Shown in pieces: positions 57,701 to 64,000 of a DNA stretch of 64,000 nucleotides. The stretch is from Cliona cf. orientalis (Eukaryota; Porifera; Demospongiae; Clionaida; Clionaidae). The stretch's first letter is position 1. Every line of letters begins with the position of its first letter. The notes below the pieces were generated by a model. The model was not told where the DNA came from, did no database searches, and saw only the letters and a program-made list of their open reading frames with translations. The DNA lies in the NCBI GenBank assembly GCA_963930775.1, contig OZ005689.1, positions 10,943,079 through 11,007,078 on the forward strand. Direction: 5' to 3'. The translations under genes and the position numbers were made by a program.

Positions 57701-60700
57701 TGTATAGTGATATTATTCGACATACACTACAATATCTTTGAACATTAATTAGTCACACGTCAGGTGTCATGGTACCTGTGGGCCAGACTACGACAAAGAG
57801 TGCAACTATATAAGATCCATTTGTGATATTATAATTATGTAATAGTTATATCACGGGCGCGAGGGATGTATGGCATTTATTGCACTGAAGCCCGAGGGCC
57901 TTGTGTCCGAGGGTTGAGGGCAATAAATGCCATGCATCCCGAGTGCGCGTGATATAACTAGCTATTTTATATCCCGTGGGCATAGCTACCATGGATACGC
58001 ATAGAACACTAGAAAATAAAGAAAAACAGGCTCGTCTCTTACTCGAAACAGACACACAAAGCCGCTCTCCGAGTGGGGTTCAGCTCGAACGTCAGTTGCG
58101 GCGAACTTCTGATGGTCTCGTGACCGAGGGGTGTGGTCAAATCGACACGATCTACGACCATCGAAGTGTGACCAAGCATCATCGACTCTAGAAGCCATGA
58201 AACAAAGCTCGAGCTGTTGCTTATCCTAGAATTAGAAACAAATCTACGCATTTCCATGCATTTAGAGTGGCTACGCAGTATGCGGACCTTTCAATCGATC
58301 GACGACTCCTCGAGCTGGACTCCGCCCTTCACATCAAACCACTCAGTACTTCGATATCCTGCCGCCATACGCTCCTTTGAAACAGTTTACAGAGCACTGA
58401 GTCGCTGATCCTGGGACCGTTTTGCCTAGAGTACTTCATATTGCACTGTGGTTGCCTGTAGCTACTCATATTGCACTGTGGTTGCCTAAAGCTACTCATA
58501 TTGCACTGTGGTTGCCTGTAGCTATTCTATATGGATTTTAATGCACATAGCAACAATGTAGTAACGGGATATAAAATATTATTATACCATCTAGTGGCCT
58601 TATTTGGATGTATTCTTATCACAACCAGAAGCATTATGATTATGAGCTGCTTGTAGTTGCACAGAAGGATATTACTATTTTTATATCCCGTTACTACATT
58701 GTTGCTATGTGCATTAATGCTACCTTAAAATCCATATAGAATAGCTACAGGCAACCACAGTGCAATATGAGTAGCTTTGGGCAACCACAGTGCAATATGA
58801 GTAGCTACAGGCAACCACAGTGCAATATGAAGTACTCTAGGCAAAACGGTCCCAGGATCAGCGACTCAGTGCTCTGTATACTGTTTCAAAGGAGCGTATG
58901 GCGGCAGGATATCGAAGTACTGAGTAGTTTGATGTGAAGGGCGGCGCGGAGTCCAGCTCGAGGAGTCGTCGATCGATTGAAAGGTCCGCTTACTGCGTAG
59001 CCACTTTAAATGTATGGAAATGCGTAGACTTGTTTCTAGGATAAGCAATAGCTCGAGCTTTGTTTCTTGGCTTCTAGAGTCGATGATGCTTGGTCACACT
59101 TCGATGGTCGTGTCGATTTGACCACACCCCTCGGTCACGAGACCATCAGAAGTTCCCCGCGACTCGGACGTTCGAGCTGAACCCCACTCGGAGAGCGGCT
59201 TTGTGTGTCTGTTTCGAGTAAGAGATGAGCCTGTTTTTCTTTATTTTCTAGTGTTCTATGCGTATCCCTGCCAGGCTCCGCAGCCCCAGCCCAAAAGTGG
59301 GGTGGCACCCTCTCATGGCGTGGGAGGGTGCCCCCCATCTTTCCCCCAAAACTAGGTGAAGTTAATGTAAGCGTACCGGTAGTGGTAGTATGCATCCCTG
59401 CCCCTATTAGTGAGTTACCTTGGGGGTCTTACTTTGTGTGTCTGTTTCGAGTAAGAGATGAGCCTGTTTTTCTTTATTTTCTAGTGTTCTATGCGTATCC
59501 ATGGTAGCTATGCCCACGGGATATAAAATAGTTATATCACGCGCACTCGGGATGCATGGCAGCTACTCATATTGCACTGTGGTTGCCTGTAGCTATTCTA
59601 TATGGATTTTAATGGGTTAGGTTATATGAGAGTGCCTACCTGCCATCGGAATTTCGCACCTAGCAGCCTAGGCTGTATGCGTTAATTAGGCTGCAGAAAT
59701 CCAGCAATCCAGGATGATAAAGGAAAATGTGTGTATAGGTACAGTCAGGGATAAAATAAAAACAATCATAGCTGCACAACTATAGTGGGTCATTTTCTAC
59801 TATGCAACCTAATTTTTACAGCCCAGAGCCAGGTCAATGATAATGTGTGTATAGGCACATAACTATAGTGGGTATTTTTCTACTATGTGTTCCATGAGTT
59901 TTTCGAATAAATCACTTTGCTCATATCTTCTTCTCCAGAGACACTCGGCTAAATAGCTTTGGAAAAGGGTCGGGGAAGTGTTCATAACTCCCTGTAAAAT
60001 TAACGCGTACAGCCTAGGCTGCTAGGTGCGAAATTCCGATGGCAGGTAGGCACTCTCGTATAACCTAACCTTTTAATGCACATAGCAACAATGTAGTAAC
60101 GGGATATAAAAATAGTAATATCCTTCTCTGCAACTACAAGCAGCTCATAATCATAATGCTTCTGGTTGTGATAAGAATACATCCAAATAAGGCCACTAGA
60201 TGGTATAATAATATTGTCCCACAACAGAGGCAGTGGAACTGGTACGGCTGTATGGCTATAGCCGTACCAAAACTCAAGCAGGTGGGGCTGAGCTGGTACC
60301 AAAACTGGAGTGGAGATAGCAGCAAAGTAAATACTGTTACAGAGCGATATGACTATCATTGACTATGTAGCTCTATTAATCAAGGCCCGGCATGGTGCAC
60401 AGGTATATAGAAATTTGTTGGGAATGCTCCACTCAATATGCGCACGTACAGTTGCTTCTGACATTATCTACATGGGAGGGTGCTTTTTGATAATTAGGGG
60501 GCATGGTCAAAATTTGTGTCATCAATCCAACAGCTGAGTCTAGCCGTACCAACTCTCTGATCCTTCCGCTGCCCCTGTGTAATTAGGATAAATCCTAGAC
60601 TCTAGTAGATGCATTTAAAAACGTGGCCACACCAGGTGGGCAAGGGTCGCCAAAGACATGCAGAGTTCGGTGCACATGGGGACTAAGTCAAGGAACATGT

Positions 60701-62894
60701 CTAGAAACGGTGACGAGGAAAAAAATGTACGTCGTGATAATCTAGGACATTAAGCCTTGAATCCAAGAGAATTAATGATGGCGGCTATGTAAAGCGATAA
60801 AAGTTTTTAGGCGTTGGTTTGATATTTTAATACCATAGTTAATTGAATACAACACATGATCCAATTTAAGGTTACAGGTGATAATTCACCCATGTACGGA
60901 CACATCCCATAGTGAGTAATGGAGCATACCAACACAAACCACAAATGAAAACTGCGTCAAGTTTCATGTAGCTAGATGGCTTCTCTTTTGACTGTAAGGA
61001 AGTGTTTTAGTACTCAGACATCTGGGCAGGGCTGGAGTTGGCATAAATTTGAAGGCTACCTGTCAGAAAGCAGGTGAACAGCCATGTTGACGACCTGGTC
61101 CACCATTACGCTTTGCGTAAATTAACTAATTTTGTGTAGCTTTCCCTCTGTGTAGGCTCTATGAACTTGGGAATCAACTCCAGCACTGGAGTAAGTTAAG
61201 TACTTCATAAATAAGCTGTAGGTCTAAGTAGAATTTGACGCAAGAGTTCGTGACAAATGGCAGCCATAGCCTGACTTTTGTGATGGGAAGATCGCTGCAA
61301 TGTTGTGACAGCTGTCCCTATCATCATGTTAACTATTTTTTACCCCATGCACATGCGCAAGGGGCAAAGTAATCGGTCGTATCGTCGTTGTCGTTAGCAC
61401 AAAAATCGCCATATCTCGAGATATAGGCGTCTAAGCGACTCGTAATCATAACGAATCAATCAAATTCGGCGAAAAACTGGCTTCAGTGTGCGCAAATCGA
61501 GGGATACAGTCCACGAGCGTCACAAATAGTGGCTTTTTTGTTGGCCACCGTAGCCACTCCTATCGACAATGCCCATCAATGCATATGCATACTAATTGTG
61601 CTTTCTGCTCATGCGTACAACTAAGTGCCCAAGCATGACTGGTAAAGATCATCGATGTTCTAAATAATGCTCGTGATGTCTACAGTGACTGAAATCTGTA
61701 ACCAATCATAATGTAAGACAGCTATACTACTATTGTTACAACAAATATAAGTAGAAATTCATATGTTCCTAGTTTGGGCTAGGTCTGGGTGCAGAGAGCG
61801 CTTTTCAAGTGTCACTGAAATCCCCAGTAGGCTAAGCAGCATTTCCAAGTATTTCTCTGAAGTTTACAAAATTATAGCTATGCATGCACCGATATATAAT
61901 AAATCTTTTAGATTGCACAATGTGCGTGCGGGGTATGTGCTCTACAGAGCTCTAGTTGTTTTTGTTGCAGCTTCATTTAATATAGCTGCTTCCCTTGTAG
62001 AGATGCAAATAGCTTGTTATTCGCGAGAATTTTTTTTATGCAAACTGTCACCCATAACCTTAATGCAAGAAATTAGCATTAATTTTTATGAAATCTCATA
62101 ACGTTTATATATGGAGCGATTGACAACCTTTACCAGAAAATGCGTGTTTTTCAACTTTTTTTCATACATTGTATTATATTTTTGTGAACAAAAGCTACGC
62201 AAATTACGGTACTAATAATCTATGCACTGAGGGTTGATTATTATAATAGCTACAGCATAGGTAAACAGTATGCTGAGAACATTAATCCTTAATACTAACT
62301 ACATTATTATCATCATTTCACGTGCAGCTTACCAGCAACCTTTATGGACAACACCATGAAGGTATTCCATTCCAATTACAGCAAAAAAGTAATAGATCAT
62401 ACTCATGAGTAAAACGACATCAACTAGTCTTGGCATAACCATTTCAAGTGCTTCCAAGTATCGAGCATATCGCCTTTTATATTTCAGTAGCCTGTTTGAA
62501 AAATAACACAATATTACTTGGGGTAATAAAAAGTGTATCAGTTGTATTTTCAAAAGATTAATAATTATTGTACATTCAGCTACTATCAGCACAAACATGT
62601 GAAGGCTTGTTAGCGTAAGCCTAAACTATCATGTCTGTGTTATGCATATTATTACCTTAATAGTTTTACAGGCCTAAACATGACCAAACATGAGAACTCA
62701 TCACTTATTTCAAGAAAGAGAAAAACCAGTGATACCACAACAATGATCAAATCAAACCTACACAGAATATCACATTAAGCTTGTGATTGATATCTTTGTC
62801 ATCGATACAGCTATGACTTACATGCATGAAAGCTTTTGAAAGTAATCCCAAGGACCAATCATCATTATCTCAACGACAACTCCAATGAGGTATA
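51732..62894 (-). CDS. Two-pore channel (TPC family), second half and C terminus
   Basis: Nine minus-strand exons join in phase: 62894-62822, 62757-62656, 62491-62333, 57611-57493, 55175-55129, 52445-52244, 52185-52028, 51967-51884, 51824-51732 (stop), about 345 codons. Read in order they give YLIGVVVEIMMIGPWDYF (IIS2 region), FDLIIVVVSLVFLFLEIS (IIS3), FRPVKLLRLLKYKRRYAR (IIS4, several basic residues), a IIS5 helix ending YFFAVIGMEYL, YYELNFDNIHRSY then VTLFVLMIVNNWFIIMEGF (second pore loop and filter) and WLARLYFMSFYIVSLVIIQ (IIS6). A hydrophilic tail with CHFCTRCN follows. VNNW and NFDNI are hallmarks of animal TPCs, which conduct Na+/Ca2+ in endolysosomal membranes. The 5' exons, with domain I, lie beyond the window. 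The acceptor of exon 57611 is weak but is the one that keeps phase. Confidence 0.88.
52446..55128. other. TPC intron, 2.7 kb
   Basis: AT-rich intron with a CCGTA-type MITE (53508-53728), a hairpin at 53850-53915, an (AACCC)3 run at 54344-54360 and a G-rich tract at 54996-55018. I saw no additional exon; the joined flanking exons leave no gap in the pore. Confidence 0.5.
53508..53728. mobile_element. MITE with CCGTATTTCTTCTAAAAATT ends and TA target, 221 bp
   Basis: The terminal inverted repeats are at least 22 bp, flanked by TA (53506-53507, 53729-53730). Inside, CTCTAATTnTTCGGC-like words repeat four to five times in both directions. Confidence 0.8.
55850..56456. mobile_element. MITE with CCGTATA..TTCTAATATAGGCGCC ends, 607 bp, TA target
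   Basis: Both ends carry the GGCGCCTATATTAGAA type repeat, flanked by TA (55848-55849, 56457-56458). Each terminal 120-130 bp holds several AGGCGCC words separated by AATTAGAACCGAAAAA, arranged as subterminal repeats. Confidence 0.8.
56457..57492. other. Remainder of the 2.3-kb TPC intron
   Basis: AT-rich with no exon that fits the flanking phases. The pair AATTTTTGTGGGTGCTAATTTTCATGG (57039) and words like ATTAATTTTCGTGGGTGGAAAA (57346) suggest further short repeats. Confidence 0.4.
57843..60180. repeat. Large compound palindrome in a TPC intron
   Basis: A hairpin at 57843-57955 opens the left arm (57960-58580), which recurs in reverse complement at about 58680-59520, with a loop near 58620. 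The arms carry a tandem 30-bp repeat (GCTACTCATATTGCACTGTG, three copies at 58431-58530, mirrored at 58740-58830). A further partial copy resumes at 59560 and, after a MITE insertion, at 60071-60180. No protein domain was recognised. Confidence 0.75.
59615..60070. mobile_element. MITE of 456 bp with 8-bp TSD TTTTAATG
   Basis: The terminal inverted repeats of more than 60 bp begin GGTTAGGTTATA and contain GGAATTTCGCACCTAGCAGC. TTTTAATG is present on both sides (59607-59614, 60071-60078). Without it, the sequence equals the end of the left arm near 58535-58560. Confidence 0.88.
60181..61344. other. TPC intron, unremarkable
   Basis: A short palindrome GGTACGGCTGTATGGCTATAGCCGTACC lies at 60240-60267. 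I see no exon and no clear element. Confidence 0.4.
61345..61970 (+). repeat. Dispersed direct repeat, copy 1 (about 0.6 kb)
   Basis: From CATGCGCAAGGGGCAAAGTA to CTCTACAGAGCTCTAGTT it matches 63320-63940 with scattered substitutions and small indels. There is no conserved reading frame between the copies. Confidence 0.75.
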
Positions 62895-63319
62895 CTGCAT
62901 AATTGTTGATTACAAACGTTATATTATATTATGCCAATCATTCCACAACTATTGGCTTAATAAATGAATAATTAGCAATAATATTATTATGGGTACTATT
63001 TCTTGTCAAAGTGCAATATCATAACATCAAGACTACCAGCTTAAATACCTCAATAATAATAATCATAGAGTCGGTAGACTCTATAAGTAGGGATGACCTG
63101 GACATGCCATATTATATGTAATACATTATAAATTCCAAAATATCTCAAAACAGGTAACTTTGTAAAGTTTGTAAGTGCAAAATCGGAATCTCCAGCAAAT
63201 TATCTATTTAACAAGACCATAATGTTAAAAAAATGTCCATTTCTCAATCTTTCATTCTTTCTTCTTTTTCATTATCAGGGCTAACTCAAGACTATCTGGA
63301 CAACTGATCTTAGTTACTC
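62895..63319. other. 5'-ward TPC intron, visible part
   Basis: AT-rich with a palindromic TAATATTATTA tract near 62980. The preceding TPC exon was not found, so the intron continues past the window. Confidence 0.4.
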
Positions 63320-63940
63320 TGCGCGCATGCGCAAGGGGTAAAGTAATCGGTCGTGTTGTCGTCCTTGTCGTTAGCATAAAAATCGCCATATCTCGAGATA
63401 TAGGCGTCTAAGCGACTCGTAATCACAATGAATCGATCGAATTCGGCGAAAAACTGGCTTCAGTGTGCGTCAAATCGAGGGATAGCTACGGTCCACGAGC
63501 GTCACAAATTGTGTCTTTTTGTTGGCCACGCCTATCGACAGTGCCCATCAATGCATATGCCTAATTGTGCTTTCTGCTCATGCGGGCAACTAAGTGGGCA
63601 AACATGACGGGTAAAAATCGTCGATGTTCTAAATAATGCTCATGATGTCTCTAGACTATAGTGACTGAAATCTGGAACCAATCATAATGTAAGACAGCTA
63701 AACTACTATTGTTACAAAAAATATAGGTAGCAATTCATATCTTCCTACTCCTAGTCTGGGCTAGGTCTGGGTGCAGAGAGCGCTTTTTCAAGTGTCACCG
63801 GAGCCCCCAATAGGCTATTGAAGCAGCATACTTTTCTATTTCTCTGAAATTTACAAGATTATGGCCATGCATCGAAAGTAAATCTATAGGTTGCACAATG
63901 TGCACGCGGGGTACATGCTCTACAGAGCTCTAGTTCTCAT
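63320..63940 (+). repeat. Dispersed direct repeat, copy 2
   Basis: Second copy of the unit at 61345-61970, sharing CATATCTCGAGATATAGGCG and GGGCTAGGTCTGGGTGCAGA. Both lie in TPC introns on the same strand. Confidence 0.75.
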
Positions 63941-64000
63941 ATAAATCCACTCTATTTGTACGCAGTGTCTAGAGTGCCGGCAAATTTATGTACAAATTTA

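Noticed and set aside
57976-59395. Open frames in the palindromic arms
   Set aside because: The same frame appears in both arms because the DNA is mirrored; no domain and no splice context.

Overview
The window is intron-rich, AT-rich metazoan nuclear DNA. Short spliceosomal introns (about 42-100 bp) interrupt most genes, and diverse transposons fill the space between them. A demosponge or similar early-branching animal is my best guess, from the gene content (SNTX/FN3/GTPase proteins, Ig/FN3 receptor arrays, Vps62 and P2XR_C proteins, Crypton relatives) and the many short palindromic TAA/TTA tracts. That assignment is inference; no rRNA or mitochondrial marker is present.

Layout. 1-3095: 3' part of a gene for a stonustoxin-like (SNTX) / fibronectin III / GTPase protein. 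3.1-9.1 kb: MITEs, a broken copy of the receptor family, a nested fold-back, a minisatellite and a broken Vps62-type gene. 10-31 kb: an array of Ig/FN3 single-pass receptors with three direct copies (10053-13056, 14008-16226, 17526-19558), one direct broken copy (4.5-5.85 kb) and one inverted broken copy (30361-27588). All extracellular, stalk and membrane exons are flanked by phase-1 introns or form phase-compatible groups, and the copies share flanking DNA, so the array grew by segmental duplication. Within it sit a 725-bp hAT-type element with a perfect 8-bp target duplication and a 5.5-kb terminal-inverted-repeat transposon (21581-27104) carrying a 1010-codon uninterrupted terminal exon. 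That transposon is my candidate for an undescribed system.

31.2-43 kb: a LINE reverse-transcriptase remnant, a multi-exon DDE transposase, a tightly convergent gene for a P2X7-intracellular-domain (P2XR_C) protein, several TIR elements with readable target duplications (TTAA, TAA), two damaged copies of a Cys-rich membrane protein, and a decayed Crypton tyrosine recombinase lying inside a hAT-like pair of ends. 44-48 kb: a 37-bp minisatellite split by a nearly perfect 359-bp fold-back, and a decayed Ty3/Gypsy element.

51.7-62.9 kb, minus strand: nine phase-consistent exons encode the second half of a two-pore channel (TPC family), from about IIS2 to the C terminus, including the second-pore VNNW motif. 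Its introns of 2.7, 2.3 and 4.7 kb are filled with MITEs and large palindromes; the 5' exons lie beyond 64000. Cellular genes in the window are therefore a GTPase, surface receptors, a P2XR_C protein and an endolysosomal-type cation channel. Nothing in the sequence shows that they act in one pathway.
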